A stretch of DNA of 64,000 nt, taken from contig MU401522.1 of the NCBI GenBank assembly GCA_022579005.1, positions 1 through 64,000 on the forward strand, written 5' to 3'. The translations under genes were made by a program, and so were the position numbers. Below the pieces are notes generated by a model. That model was not told where the DNA came from. It did not search any database and saw only the letters and a list, made by a program, of their open reading frames with translations. Shown here piece by piece: positions 1 through 12,905 of this stretch. The stretch's first letter is position 1. Each line of letters opens with the position of its first letter. The stretch is from Poronia punctata. Lineage: Eukaryota > Ascomycota > Sordariomycetes > Xylariales > Xylariaceae.

Positions 1-2120
1 ACTATTAAGTTTTTTGCTTTTTTTATTATATTTATTATTACTTTTTTATTTTTAATTATTTATAAATTTAGCTTAATTATTAGCTAGTTTTTTTAATTTT
101 TGTTGCTTATTTTTAATATTAGGTTTATTAAGCTTATTTATATTGTTGCTAGTTATTTACTTAGTAGTTATAAACTATATTTAGTTTTTAATTTAAATTT
201 TTTTACTAAATATTATATTATAACTTAAAAATATAAAAATAAAAAAGTATAAAGGTTTAAATAATAAAGCAGTTATAAAGTAATATTGCTAGCAATTTTA
301 AAAACTAAATATATTAAATAACTTTTATTTAGTTAGCTAAGTAAGTAATTAAACTAGCTAAAAGGATTAAAAAAAGTATAACTAGCAAAGCCTTAGCTAT
401 TAGTTAGCGTAGCTTTAGCTAATAAGTAGTTTATACGCAAATAGCTTCTTTAGCTAAGTGCCTTGTTATAGTAAATATAATTATAATACATTACTATTTA
501 TAATACTATATTAACCTAATTAGTTAAAAGAAAAAAAAAGTTATAAAAACTTTTTTTAATAAGTTTTATATAGCTATAAAAGTTTATAATTAATTAAAAC
601 CTATTAGCAATATAAAAAAAACACGTATACTTTATATATTTAATATATAAAAAACGCGTACTTTTTATATATTAGTTATATACTATATATATATACTATG
701 TATATACTTTCTTAATAAAGTAAGTTTAACGCAATTTATAATAAATATATAAAAAACTAAATATTTATATTTATAAAATATTTGCGTTTTAATAGTCCTA
801 ATATAGTTAATAAGGTTAAGGGTATTAAAAGGGATTTTAATATATAATGTATTTTTTTAAAAGGGCTTTTTTATAGTATAGCCTAGTACTTAGTATACTA
901 CTTATAAGCTGTAATAAAAGCTGTAATATACTATAATATAAAATTAATAAAGTTATTTAATATATTAACTTTAAAAGCTTTTTATTTTATTAAAGCAGCT
1001 TTAATAAGCATATTTAATGCTTTTTAAAACTTGCTTATACTTTATAAGTATAAATAAGCAGCATAAATTTGCTTTTTAAGCACTTTTTAAACGTTTTTAA
1101 TAAAGTTTATATTAAAAAAGTATAGTAGCTAATTTAATATTTTATACTTGTTTTTTTTAAGTAGGTTTTTTACTACTTAGGCAGTATAAATAAAAGCGTT
1201 ATTATATATAAAAATAAAATTAAATTTAAAGTTTTTAAAAAAGTGCTTTTTAAGTAATTTAGTATAGATTTTAGCTATTATGCTGCTTTGTGCTATATTA
1301 AAGTCTTTTTTTATAGCTATAAAATAAAACTTATAATTAAAACAAATTTTATTTTAAAACATTTAAGCTTAGTTAGATTTTTTAAATTAAAGCTATATAT
1401 AGTTAACTAATAAACGCAATATTTTTGTTTTAAAGCAAATTAAATAAAATTTAAAGTAATAGCAGCAATTAAAATAAAAAGCTTAAAATTATTTTTTAAG
1501 CAAAAAGCTTATGCTATACGCAAATTATTATTATAGTTAATTAAGGTTTTATTAATAAAAAAAATATATTATTAAAAATTTAAACCTTTATTTATAAAAG
1601 GCCTAAGCTTATAAAAACGCTTTTTAGCTATATTAAAAGTAAAAAATAGTTATTAAAGTGCTTGTTAATATATAATCTTTTTTATAATAAGCTACTTTTT
1701 TAAAGTGCTTATAAAAATATTTAAGTATATAACTTAGCGCAATTTTAATAAAAAAATAAAAAGATTACTTTTAATATACTTTTTAATATGTTTTTTATAG
1801 TGTTTATTTATAATAAGTAGCTTACTAAAGCATTTTTATAATAAAGCTAAAATCTAGTTATAATAGCGCGTTATAATGCTAAACATAGTACTATAAAAAA
1901 TACTAATTTTTTTTGCTAACAAGCGCGCTAATTAACCTATATTATATAATAAAGCAATTTAAGTCTTTATATAAAAACTATAATAATTTTTTAAGTTAAT
2001 TAAAAGTAGTATAGCCTAGCAAAACATATTTAAAAAATAAATATATAATAAAAAAAAGTAATTTACGTAAAAATTCGCAAGTTAGCTAGCTTTTTGCTTA
2101 GAACTTTTAAATCCCTACTA
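1..2120. repeat. AT-rich RIP-degraded repeat island
   Basis: This block is very AT-rich (about four-fifths A+T by eye) and has no plausible coding frame: stop codons occur every few codons in all frames. TpA steps dominate. CpA/TpG are scarce and survive mostly as GCA/TGC. The remaining C residues are mainly in GC or ACT contexts. That pattern fits repeat-induced point mutation, a fungal process that converts C to T in duplicated DNA, mostly at CpA. The original element, probably a transposon, cannot be recognised. The island ends abruptly at about 2100-2150, where normal composition resumes. Confidence 0.75.
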
Positions 2121-2150
2121 TATACGTAGCCTAAGTGTTAACCAAATGAC

Positions 2151-4744
2151 ATTTCTAAGTAGTCTAGGTTAGTTTTAACCGTCGTACCTACTCGTACGGA
2201 CTTTTTCATTGCTAACTGCTCCCCTAGAACGGGCGGAGCAGAGCAGGGCAGAGCAGGGCCGTGGGTACACAAAAAAAAATAACCTTAAAAAAATTCCGAG
2301 ATACCTACCTATGTTCTTACTGTACGCCCCCAGGAAAATGAAAATATATTCAGTCAAGGGTTTTGCACGTGTTACCTGACTGAAACCTACCTACTCGTAC
2401 CTACTTAACCTACCTGCTCAGATTTTGCATAGTACTCGTAAGTAAAGTATCAGGGTAGGTACTGATTGATTGATTGTCTGTCTTTCTAGTTAAGGTTAAA
2501 GGTTTTGCCACCAGCTAAGTATAGTTTCTGTTTTGACTTTCGGGGGATTTTACGTTTTTTTAACGTGTCTTTTTAATTCCATAATTATCTAAATTACCTA
2601 CAAGTGATAGGTAGCAACAAGAAAAGAAAAAGGGAAGAAGAAGAAGAAAAAGAAAAAGCGGGAACGGAATTTTATTCTCCTACGGCTTCTAGAAAGATTT
2701 ACGTAGAACCTTGTGATTCCTTTCTCGGTCCCGCTAGACAAGGGCAGCTTCTTATCTATCGCCATGAACATTTCACGTGTCTAGATTCTAGGTACTCGTA
2801 GTTCTAGATTTATTCTACCTATTCCCTACCTCTGTCTATTGACTCTATCTCTACCTTAGATACCCGCTGTACGGCAGGCAGGCAGACAGGCAGACAGGCA
2901 AGAAACAAGTAAAAAAAAAAAAAGATCAATTTTGATCGGCGTCACTCCCGAATGGCCAAGAAAGGGCTGGCAGTGGCTTCCTCTTTCTTACAGCTTACAC
3001 CTATGGGTCCTTCCCCCCGAATCCTCTTCGCACTTTCTGCTGGCTTGCTTTGCTTTGCTTTGCTTTGCTATGACATATGTGGATTTCTTGCTTGTTTGAC
3101 TATCTTTCTTTATAAAGTACCTAGGTAGGTCGGAAAGCCAAAGCCATAGCCACACACTGCATAGATGGCTTTTTTTTTCTTATCCTTTCCCTTATGCTTA
3201 TGAGTGTGAGTGTGTAGGTAGTTGCAATAGGCTATTAATTGAATATGTTTTCACTTGTAAGAAAAAAAGGCCTTGTACAACGCCCGACCCCCACCTCCCC
3301 TTGTTCTGTACTTGTCAAAGCTGAATCGGGTTGTCCTGCTTACGGTACTACGTATTCATCGGATGGGGAAGGAAGAAAATAAGTCCTGCCCAGTTTCGGT
3401 AGATGGAATAAGTAAGAGGCTTGAGCCTCAATACCTACTCGCCTATCTTGCCAGATAAATTAAAAGAGTAACGTCATGTAGTGTTTGACGTATGCAGGGT
3501 GTACGACCCATCGCCACATCAAAGCAAGCAAGCAAGCAACCCAACAAGAGAGATAAATATATACCTTCTTTTTTCATACGGCATGTCCGTTTTATTAGCT
3601 GAGCTACACGTCAAAAGATCTAGTTTAACCTACAGGGTTTGGCTGGTCATGTCATTACATAAGCCTGTGCCTGCCTATTTGCGTCTTGCTTGTGTATTGC
3701 CTGAAACGCCATCGGGGAACGATTAGCCTCTTGTAGCGTAACACTCGAATGCTTGGTGGTGGTAGATCATGACGGCTGGGCTTCCATACATAGTAACAAA
3801 CCCTGATGTGTTGTTGACGATCAATAATGATAAGCCTTGCTGCTGGAGAATCATGTCCACTCGCGCTTATTCCATACTTTGAAAGACATAAATTATGGGT
3901 CTGGGGATAAAATTACCTACTCAAAGAGTCAAGGGCACCCGGTAGAGTCATCGGCTTTGATCACTACATGCAATCTAGCCCTCTGACTTCTCCAGTTTTG
4001 ACTGGACTGAACTAGACTGCACAGGCAGCTGCACAGAAGCACGATCAGTACGTTCCATCATGGCAGAAAGAGACGTTCACAGCTAGGCGGGTACATACGA
4101 TATTTACGGCACTGGCGCGGCTGACATGCAGAGCAACTGGCCGCCACCATATGGTTGGAAAGTTAAAGGGGATGCCATGCAGGTACATCTAAACATAATG
4201 TAGCATGCCTTGCCATAGTCCTGGACTGCCGCAGCGTTATTGTGGGGGCCGCAGGGCTGGCAACGCCTTTCCTGTATGTCATCGGGTACCTTGTTGATCT
4301 CGTAGTGTTTCTTCTGAACCATCAGGAATCGCAGGCTAGGACCTCGATGCTTATCTCCCGGAAAGCGAAGCCTTAGTTCTGCCTTAGTAGGAAGAGGTTG
4401 CCGCCTCTGATCGACATGAGGTACCCTTAACAAACTGGGGCTCGGTGGACTGTCAGATGCTCGCATCTCGCTTTGTATGCCGAGGAATGGGTGATATTGC
4501 AAGAATGGACCGCCGCAGGGAAGCACTTGTACGACCGAAGCGTGCGAGCTTTTGTTATTTATATCCGCTGTTCTCTGTCTTGTCTGTGTTTCGAAGATGA
4601 CCTATTCGTCGTAGCACCAACACCACTTCCTCGAGTTTCATTTCGCCCTTCCAACTCAGGACTTAAACATCAGCTCCCCTTTCACGCATCTCCAAGTCGA
4701 TCATCTGGGCTATAGCCACATAGAGCCTGATACTGCCTTGGCCA
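2151..4744. other. Gene-free interval, simple repeats
   Basis: No supported gene. It contains a GGCAGACA-type tandem at about 2871-2905, an A-run near 2911, a TTTGC pentamer tandem at about 3044-3068, and four copies of TACTCGTA (2189, 2392, 2433, 2793). ORFs up to 140 codons, such as 4104-4526 on the minus strand, show no recognisable domain. Confidence 0.6.
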
Positions 4745-6339
4745 ATGGAGCCACGCAGCGTCATACCACAGGACACAATGTCGTATGATTTGGAAAGAAA
4801 CCAGAGACCGTTGACGGCAACGTCAGCTTCGGCCTCACCTCCTCCCACTCTATTAGAGCCCCCGTCGACAGGAACGGTAACGCCTTCAACAAAGGCAGCT
4901 TCTTTTGTCAGCTCGAGATCCAATGAAAAACAAAATACCATTTTACAAGAACGTGCAGCTCTTCCAGAACAGCTGGGTTCGGAACTTTCGCGGGAGATTC
5001 GCTGTAGGTAGCCTCCCAGCTTCGACTTTCGAGACAGAAGGATGCTAACTGGGAAATAGACAAGTATGCTTCGTCGTACCGGAAGATCTTTGGAACCATA
5101 TTCACCGTAAATCTTGCCGTTTTCATCGCCTTCCTCGCTACAGCCCGAGGGAGCCCGAATTCGAGGGAGATCGGAAGCGCTGCTTCTGCTAATCTTCTCG
5201 TCTGTATCCTGTTCCGGCAGGAAGAGGTCGTCAACTTGGTATATGAGATATTCGTCCATGCTCCACACTCCTGGCCGCTTTGGATTCGCAAGAGACTCGC
5301 AAAGGTCTTTCATTATGGCGGTGTGCATAGCGGTGCTGGTACCGCGGCAGTCGTTTGGTATATTTTATATACTATTCTGGCGACGAAAGAGTTTATCGAG
5401 GACCGGCAAACCGACACCCTAATCAACGTCATCACAAGCTACATCGTTGTGAGCATGTTCATCGTCCTCTTGACAGCTGCTCATCCCGATTTACGAAGGA
5501 AATACCACGATTATTTTGAGGCCTTCCATCGATTCGCTGGGTGGACCGCATTGCTCGCCTTCTGGACACATAACATCGTGTCAGCCAACGTGACGGCGAG
5601 AGAATGGCATGCTTCGATCGGCTATGTCCTCATCCGGTCACCCAATTTCTGGTTCATCATCCTCACAACATCGTGCACCATCGCGTCCTGGTCTCGACTT
5701 CGTCATCACAAGGTATATCCCGAGAAGATGAGCGACCACGCGACCCGCCTGCATTTCAAATATAGGGGTATGCAGCCCTTCTACGGGGTCAAGATTAGCG
5801 ACAAGCCGTTGACCGAGTGGCACGCATTTGCCACCATCCCCGACGTGGACCCCGAGTCTGGCAAAATCAACGGCTTCAGTGTCGTCGTCAGCAACGCTGG
5901 TGACTGGACCAAGAAGCAGATCATGAAGCCTAACGAGCGGAAGTTGTGGATCCGGGGCGCTCCCCTGCACGGACTGTTATACACATCCAAGCTCTTCAAA
6001 AGCATAGTGGTAGTGGCAACGGGCTCGGGGATCGGACCATGTCTCTCGCTCCTATTTGCGAACGCCACGCCCCGCCGTGTCCTCTGGTCAACTCGTGACC
6101 CCGAGAAAACCTATGGCCCAAGGGTGGTAGGTGAGGTACTCCGAGCCGACCCCAAGGCACTTATCTGGAATACCAATGAGAAAGGCTATCCCGACATCGT
6201 GGCCGAGACATATCAGCTTGTCCACGAGTCAAACGCCGAGGCCGTCTTTATCATATCAAATCCAAAGGTCACCGAAAAGGTCGTCTTTGGCATGCAAACG
6301 CGTGGAATCCCCGCCTATGGCGCTATCTTTGACTCCTGA
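4745..6339 (+). CDS. TmpA/TmpL-like membrane flavoprotein
   Basis: Two exons, 4745-5003 and 5060-6339. The intron has donor GTAGGT, branch-like TGCTAAC and acceptor TAG, and the phases match, giving 512 residues. The first ~85 residues are Ser/Thr/Pro-rich and probably cytosolic. About five hydrophobic segments follow, including one with FEAFHRFAGW and another near SPNFWFIILTT. The C-terminal half looks like an FAD/NAD(P)-binding reductase, with RGAPLHGLLY and the nucleotide-binding motif ATGSGIGPCLSLLF. This resembles the fungal TmpA/TmpL family, integral membrane oxidoreductases linked to conidiation and redox balance, and the homologous tail of some NRPS-like enzymes. The start is the first ATG in an open frame; an ATG 12 codons later is possible. 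No adenylation domain lies upstream, so this is the stand-alone form. The substrate is unknown. Confidence 0.75.
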
Positions 6340-8342
6340 GATGGAGGTCCACCCACTACGGGAAGCCAGGATTGGCTATATTTGGTGGTCGGTAGGTTTG
6401 GACTAGGTCTAATCCTACTATCGAGACTTCTGTTTCTGTATATATTTTCAAATAGATCATCGTCGTATGGGGGATGACAGATGGATCATGGCGCATAGGG
6501 GCTATAGGCTATAGCGATGGTGGTCCACGACGCTTAGGGTGCATATCCTCTCTTTTCGGTTTCTATTTGGGGTGGGAGGTGCGTTTGCATCTAAATGGCT
6601 TGGAGTAACAGGATTCAATACGGCGGTAGATGAAGGCGTCTGGTTGGATTTATTGTGACGCGGTGGCACAACCGATGTTAGACTTGTACATAGATTTCTG
6701 AAGACTGGCCAAACTGACGAGCTTTTGTCGCAAACGAGGGCCTTTATTACGTGATACCCGGATATACCATTTTCCTTCTATCGTACGTTCTTACGTGCCT
6801 ACAGGAAGGAACTTACTCATCATGCTCCAGATGCTGCTGCCAAGTGTGGAGGTAGGACGACAAGAACAACGGGAAGCCGCTTTCATTCTAGCCCTTCCGT
6901 GATTACCAGGATGCTAGGATGGGGGACCTGTGGAGTTTGTCGAGCCCTATTGCAGAAGCTGTCCCCTGTATCTTCAGGTACCTGTAGACTCCATACGCCA
7001 TGTTATTGTAGGTTAGGTAAAGTAAAGTACCTATTTGTTACGGGAGCCGGGTCATTTTGGACGGTGAAGGTCAAAGTGTTCTATTTTCTGTATGACCACC
7101 CATCACCCTGTATCGACGCGTTCGAATAATTATCCTTGCTGCAAACCTACCTGCGTTTGGAAACACCCTCGAGTTTTGTCATTTCCCCCCGCAATTGCTA
7201 ATCCGTTGAGTACCTGCCGTTGGAATTTACAGTCTATGGTCAAGTCGTCGCCAGGACGAATTAAACCTAGAAAATGACTTCTCCTTCACGGCCGGTAAAG
7301 CCTTATGATCTTCAATTCGCCGAGCGCGTCCACAACACGACAGGCAAAGAGAACCTCCCGACTATATGCGTCGCTGGTTTCGCTCTAGAATATCTGTGGA
7401 ACTCAACCATAGAGCAGAGATTTTTCAAAACACCTGCCCCTATGGTCAAAAAGGCCATGGTTCGTGCTGCCATCATGTGGCCATCTGTCTTCGTCGTGAC
7501 GAGCGCGGCAATTTCATGGGCGGCGTGGAGAGTCGATCAAGAACCGGGGACAGATATGAAAGATGGCCGCCGAGAATCCCCGTAGGAAGCAAGCTGAGAG
7601 CACCCCGCGCCCCATCAATCCCGGCCTCGACACCGTGGGGGGTTAAACAGAGGCAAAGAAAAACGTAATCCGTCTCCAGTTTGAGTACCGTATACCAATC
7701 GGTGTTTCTCAATGTTCACGCAGGTACTGCCTGACACGGAGTTACCTCACGCGCCAAGCAGAAAGGAGAGTACCGGAACGTGCCTACTTGCAGTGCCTCT
7801 ACGGAACGTGCTGATGGTGCGATCAGTGACAGCAATCACGTCAACCCTAGCGGTCGCTACTGGCTCCACAGGGCTCGTGTCACCATAACGGCACCTATAA
7901 CAACCGCAGTAAAGCACTGTCTCTTTGGAAGGGCACCAATGCCGGAGGCACTGAAAATATCATGTGCCCGGTTGACCACCGATAAGGATTGAGTATATAG
8001 TCTACGACGTCGCTGGCAGCCGTACCACGAGATGCAAGATGGACACACAAAATTCCCAGCTTGCTGTGCCCTTTTCTTCGCTGGCTAGACCTGGAGAAAA
8101 GACGATTCCGGCATGACCAGAGCAGCCTATCGTGCAGCTGCATACTAACAAGCGTCATGACCGGGGTATTTGTGCACATAGCAGCTTAGAAGCCAGCCTA
8201 TCTATTTTGAGAAACAGCATTTGGGATTCACTACTATATAATTCATCGCCTGTTCGATCTGTTTCCCAGCCCAGGCGTGAGAAAGTCTCGAGAAAACCGT
8301 CTTAGAAAGCCGAGCTACTTTCTGGCATCTGCGGCTCGGGCT
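6340..8342. other. Gene-free interval
   Basis: No supported gene across about 2 kb. An ATG-initiated frame at 7274-7585 (103 codons) has a hydrophobic stretch but no recognisable domain, no clear splice partners and overlapping alternative frames; it is recorded separately at low confidence. Confidence 0.5.
7274..7585 (+). CDS. Doubtful small ORF
   Basis: An ATG frame of 103 residues with one moderately hydrophobic stretch in its C-terminal half (around AIMWPSVFVVTSAAISW). I recognise no family. It is the longest ATG frame in a 2-kb gap, but a frame of this length is expected by chance here. It could be a relic of a larger gene or noise. Confidence 0.15.
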   Translation: MTSPSRPVKPYDLQFAERVHNTTGKENLPTICVAGFALEYLWNSTIEQRFFKTPAPMVKKAMVRAAIMWPSVFVVTSAAISWAAWRVDQEPGTDMKDGRRESP

Positions 8343-9170
8343 ATGCCTGACCCATCGATATTTTCGCTATTCCCCCGCCTTCCGGTCGAGATCAGACGTA
8401 TTATTTGGACACATGTCTTACCAAGGGGCAGAGTGCAACTTTTCGCTAGGAGCGTGCCGTGGGAAGACTGGCGGCTGTACCCGCCCTTGATCGCACGTGT
8501 TTGTCGCGAGTCCCGACAAGTAGCCCAAGACTTGGCAGTTGTACGCGGATTCCCCACCCTCCAAGACAAGCACAATGAAACATGGTTCATCGGGTCTCGG
8601 GATATACTTGAGCTCGCTAGCGGATACCCGTACCCCTTGTCGAACCCAGAGCCCTTCTTCGCTGCTGCCGAAGCTCTGGCCATCAACGCCGGCGACTTTG
8701 ACGGTGATTTTAGGCTGGTTATCCGGGACTTGATCAGACATACACGATTTCATTCTGTCAAGGTCGTGTATCTCATCGCCGAACAGATTAGCACCGCATA
8801 CTGGCCACGCTTCCGACCTGACTTGACAGAAAAGGACAAGGGAAAGGGTACTATTCTGGACCTTTACGACGCGGCTGACCTCCGGCGCATTGAGGAATAC
8901 AAGGCCTGGGCCCGGTCCCAGGAGATGAACTCGGAGTTCCCAAGGCGCGAGGAAGTTGAAATGTCTTTGCGCGGTTCGCTTGATGAGGTTATTTTGGAAG
9001 AGCTGAACACGTTTCGGCGTTCCACAACATCAGAAGCTAGGGGCACGGTTATGGAATCGTCGGTACAAGAAACAGACTATACCCCTATTCTCAATGATGC
9101 TTGGATACAACAGCAATGGGCGTCCCTACCGGAGTTCCGTCCCGCCCTGTTGGTACTGGGGTGGAGATGA
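8343..9170 (+). CDS. 2EXR domain protein
   Basis: One exon, 275 residues. The start is the ATG at 8343; the frame stays open upstream but has no ATG there. Residues 7-60 match the fungal 2EXR signature: FSLFPRLPVEIRRIIW, then a proline-rich turn, then LIARVCRESRQVA. This F-box-like helical module is greatly expanded in filamentous ascomycetes and no biochemical role is established. The remainder (FIGSRDILEL, an acidic stretch, a charged helix at about 185-230) is typical of 250-400 residue members. Both neighbours are unrelated. Regulation is not visible. Confidence 0.8.
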   Translation: MPDPSIFSLFPRLPVEIRRIIWTHVLPRGRVQLFARSVPWEDWRLYPPLIARVCRESRQVAQDLAVVRGFPTLQDKHNETWFIGSRDILELASGYPYPLSNPEPFFAAAEALAINAGDFDGDFRLVIRDLIRHTRFHSVKVVYLIAEQISTAYWPRFRPDLTEKDKGKGTILDLYDAADLRRIEEYKAWARSQEMNSEFPRREEVEMSLRGSLDEVILEELNTFRRSTTSEARGTVMESSVQETDYTPILNDAWIQQQWASLPEFRPALLVLGWR

Positions 9171-9964
9171 ATCAATCTGACACAAGAGTGTTTCAAGCGG
9201 GTCGGCTTCCTTGTCACCGGGTACATAACGCTGGTCGAGCATGGCCGTGTTTTCTTGTATCTCTTGGTGGATCGGTCTAACCGGTTGCACTCTATATACG
9301 AGTAGACGTCCCTCCAGTTGCAATATACGTCGCAACACACAACACTTTTTGCGCAGTCATTTGTGCGTGACCTAGTAAATCACCCAAGTATATCTCGGCG
9401 CTGGGACGAAAGAGTTGATGGGATGCAAGATTTGGAATGAACACTAGGACATAATTCAATTGATGAAGAGAATTTCCTGCTTTTACCATTAACATTCCTA
9501 TCGTCTTAACATTTCCCGGATGGACATATATGTCCAGTTCCCATCATAGCTGGTCAGTTCTTTTGGTTCTGGGCAACAACCGTAACTTTTTTTAATTGTA
9601 ACATCACAAGCGTAGAGCCTGGACCTTGTAATGTTCAAGGCGTGAGTCCAAAGTTGGCCGTTGCCAAGAAACATTTTAGATCCTTGGCATGTTATGACAT
9701 GGGTCGGTTGATGGGTCCCGAGGTCCAATTCCGAACTAGGTAGCATTGAGTGTGCTTACGTCAGGTACGGTACCTTGCGATCGTTCCAGCCATTACACGT
9801 ACATACAATACAGCCTTTATCTCGAGAAGCTCCGCTCAAGGACCTCGTGGCTCATCAACACGGTGTCTTAAGATATAATAAGCGCCCCGGATCTTGTGCC
9901 TCATCACTAAATACAACAAAGGTGGGCAAAATATCGACCAGAATATTGAGCTCTTTTTGTGGAG
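9171..9964. other. Gene-free interval upstream of the amidase
   Basis: No coding frame of note. One TACGAGTA copy at 9297. The interval should contain the 2EXR 3' UTR and the amidase promoter, but no canonical element stands out. Confidence 0.5.
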
Positions 9965-11864
9965 ATGGCGACATCTAGGCGCTTTACAGGCTATCCGCGG
10001 GCACGTGAAGGACCTCAGACGGCCTCAACGAAAGATGAAGAGTCGAACCCGGTCTTGAGGGGCTGGCCCCTAGTACTCGCCTCGAACCTGTACGTCTACT
10101 TGTTTGTCGACTTTTATAAGATGTGGTTACAAGCTGACAATCGTTATCATCTCCAGTGTCACGAGACTGCCCTTTCTAGCGAAATCAGTGTGGACAAATG
10201 CTCATTTCGGAGAAATCAAGGATATCCCTGGTCTGGAGCAATACGATTATCACTTCAATGTAAGAATCCAAACATATCACGAGTAGACAGTTTCAGATCG
10301 GACTAAGACCTCATAGCCTATCGTAACACCATTGGCCGCGGACAACAATGCAACAGCTACACAGGATATCGCATCGGAGAATTTCCCACGGCAACCGGCG
10401 GACCTTACCGGCCGTTTATACTCTGCAACGGACTATCATGAGCTGTATAAATCTGGCAAGTTAACGCCTATTGATGTAGTCAAGGCATTGATACCACTTA
10501 TTTCTCGTGATGAATCTGGAAAGTATGTGTCGGCTTGGTCAGAGACGCGGGTTGAAGCTGTCCTGGCCGCGGCGGAAGCATCTACGGAGCGATACAGTCA
10601 AGGGAAGCCTCTGGGAGTTCTAGACGGAGTGCCCTTTGGTGTGAAGGAGGACACGCCGGTTGAAGGATACACGTGCTTTTATGGACAGCGGCCCGACCCC
10701 TCCGACCCGGCTTTTGTCCCGTCCACCAAGACGGTTTGGCCCGTGGCCCAGATGCAAGCAGCCGGGGCTATCGTCGTCGGCACGCTGGCCATGCATGAAT
10801 TGGGAAGTGATGTGACGGGCTGCAATCCACGCCGCGGCTCGCCTAAAAATTGGTACAATACTTCATATTACACTGGTGGCTCATCGTCGGGCGCCGGATC
10901 TGCCTTATCCGCCGGGTTGATACCCATCGCCATCGGAACCGACGCCGGCGGCAGCATCAGGGTGCCATCGAGCTTCTGCGGCGCGTTTGGTCTGAAGCCG
11001 ACTCTGCACCGCACTCACACGATGAAGTCGTCTATCTGCGTTACCGGACCCCTTGCCGCCACGGCAGCTGACCTTACCATAGCGTATAGAGTAATGACGG
11101 CCCCGAACCCTGACGATCCTGTACAGAGTTCCTTTGCACCATCTATTCCACCCTCTCCGACGGCGAAGAAAACGATCGGTATCTGCCAGGAATGGGTCGC
11201 TCGTGCATCACCGGAAGTGCGCGAGGCCATGACAAAGGCGGTCGCGTATTTCAAAGACAAACTAGATTACGAAGTTGTCGACATCCAGATCCCCTACCTC
11301 CGCATGGGCCAATTAGCGCATAGTGCGTGGGCGCTCAGCGAAGGCCTCGACCATCTCCGATCGCGACTCAAGGACAGGGCATTCTCCACCGTCAACCACA
11401 CCAATCGCGTCCTATTATCGGCCGCCGGACACACGGGGGCCGGCGACATGATCAAATACGCGCAGATGAGGGCGGTGTTGATGGAACATCTCGCCTTTTT
11501 GTTCCAGAAGTATCCCGGCCTACTCATCGTCACCCCGACGGTGCCCGAAGCCGGCTGGGAGATCCACCCGGGAGACGAAGCCTACGGGTTCAGCGACGGC
11601 AACAAGACGATTCGCATGATGATGTATATCTGGTTGGCCAACTCGACCGGTTGTCCGGCCGTCAGCGCACCGGTTGGTTATGCCGAGCCGAAACAGGGGG
11701 TGGGAAAGCTCCCTATTGGCCTGATGGCCATGGGCGAGTGGGGTGCAGAGGAACAACTCCTCTCGTGGGCGGCCGAGGTCGAGACGTACTTGAATGATAC
11801 TGTGGGGAGAGAGAGATCGAAGGATTGGGCGGATGTTGTCCAGCTAGCTGCTGAATCGGCTTGA
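9965..11864 (+). CDS. Amidase signature family hydrolase
   Basis: Three exons, 9965-10089, 10157-10259 and 10317-11864, give 591 residues; both introns are GT-AG with matching phases. The N-terminus carries RGWPLVLASNL and, after the first intron, a segment ending PGLEQYDYHFN, the usual fungal lead-in before the catalytic core. The core has the amidase Ser-cisSer-Lys triad: Lys in GVPFGVKED, cis-Ser in TGGSSSGAGS and the nucleophile in GTDAGGSIRVPSS. The family hydrolyses amides, or belongs to GatA-like paralogues. The length and lack of a mitochondrial presequence argue for a cytosolic catabolic amidase rather than the glutamyl-tRNA amidotransferase subunit. The substrate cannot be read from the sequence. 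The large last exon has no ATG near its start, so the upstream exons are required. Confidence 0.9.
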
Positions 11865-12905
11865 GGAACGGAGCGGAGAGAGACCCTGGGTCCGAGAGAG
11901 CTGTATGAGTTTTTGATTGGATTTGTTGACGATGTATGATAGAGGGGGTGATTACAAAGGTGATTATAGCAAGACCAATGTGTTTTTGTTTGAGATTGTC
12001 TTCTGTCTTCTGTCTATCTTTCTCATCGATTAACACTACCCACTCGAATGTAACCCCCGATCATGCACCGGTACATGAACCGGACGTGGTTTTCGACAGA
12101 ACCCTTGCATGTCACGTCAACAGCCAAACCGTGATATCCGTTTCTTTGTTCTATATAATCCATAAAGTAAGTTAAGTATCATATTGCAACAACGGAATCT
12201 TGGCACTGCATGGTGAAGAGGATGCTACAGTAGGAAGGTGTCCGTTCCCTCTTTTTTTTTTTTCGCTTCCCACCCTCCATCTGATAACGGTTCTTCTTGG
12301 CGCTGCTTGTGTTTACCGCGATGATAACCCGCGGAGTAGATATTACAAGGTTATTTGGTGACGATAAACGAAAGCAAGTCGGCGGTAAATCCCCGTTTAG
12401 AGTCTTTTTACGTTTTAAAGATTAGATCTACCTATACGCACAGTAAGCAGTGGCGACGACATTTGCCAACACACATAATCGGCTATCAAGAGTAACAAGG
12501 GAGTTGATCTAGGTAAGTAGGTAGATATCTAAACTCTCTACTCGGGCTATTAAACCTCGCGCTCGTGCGCACGGCCAGGATAGATAGCGATTCTAGATTA
12601 AACAAGTTTCTTAGTATCCTTCTCTTCTGGCGTTGCTCTAGACATCTCTAGGTTTACCGTACTTATTATGTTAAGTGCCATACTAGGTTGCAAGAACCCC
12701 CACGAAAGGGAAATAGATAGATAGATCTCAGTTACATCATCTTCTCCGTGTGAGGTCGCAATGAATGAGGGGGGCGAACAACTGTTGACTTGCTTACGAC
12801 TGTGCATTTTTTTCTTTGCCTTTTTCTTGATATATCGACTTAGCCTACTTACTTAATTTACAAGCGAAAAGAAAAAAAAGAAGAAAAAAAGGAAATGTTT
12901 ACACA
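11865..12905. other. Gene-free interval
   Basis: No supported gene. Low-complexity T-run near 12249 and CTACCTA/TAGGTAG words. It probably contains the amidase 3' UTR and the promoter of the membrane-protein gene. Confidence 0.5.

Noticed and set aside
2871..3068. Short tandem units as a CRISPR-like array
   Set aside because: Units of 4-8 bases without spacers; simple microsatellites in a eukaryotic genome.
4104..4526. A 140-codon minus-strand frame
   Set aside because: No recognisable domain, no splice partner, and a mixed composition; not distinguishable from chance.
10030..10050. A tRNA B-box-like TCGAACCC
   Set aside because: Lies in amidase exon 1 with no A-box or foldable cloverleaf around it.
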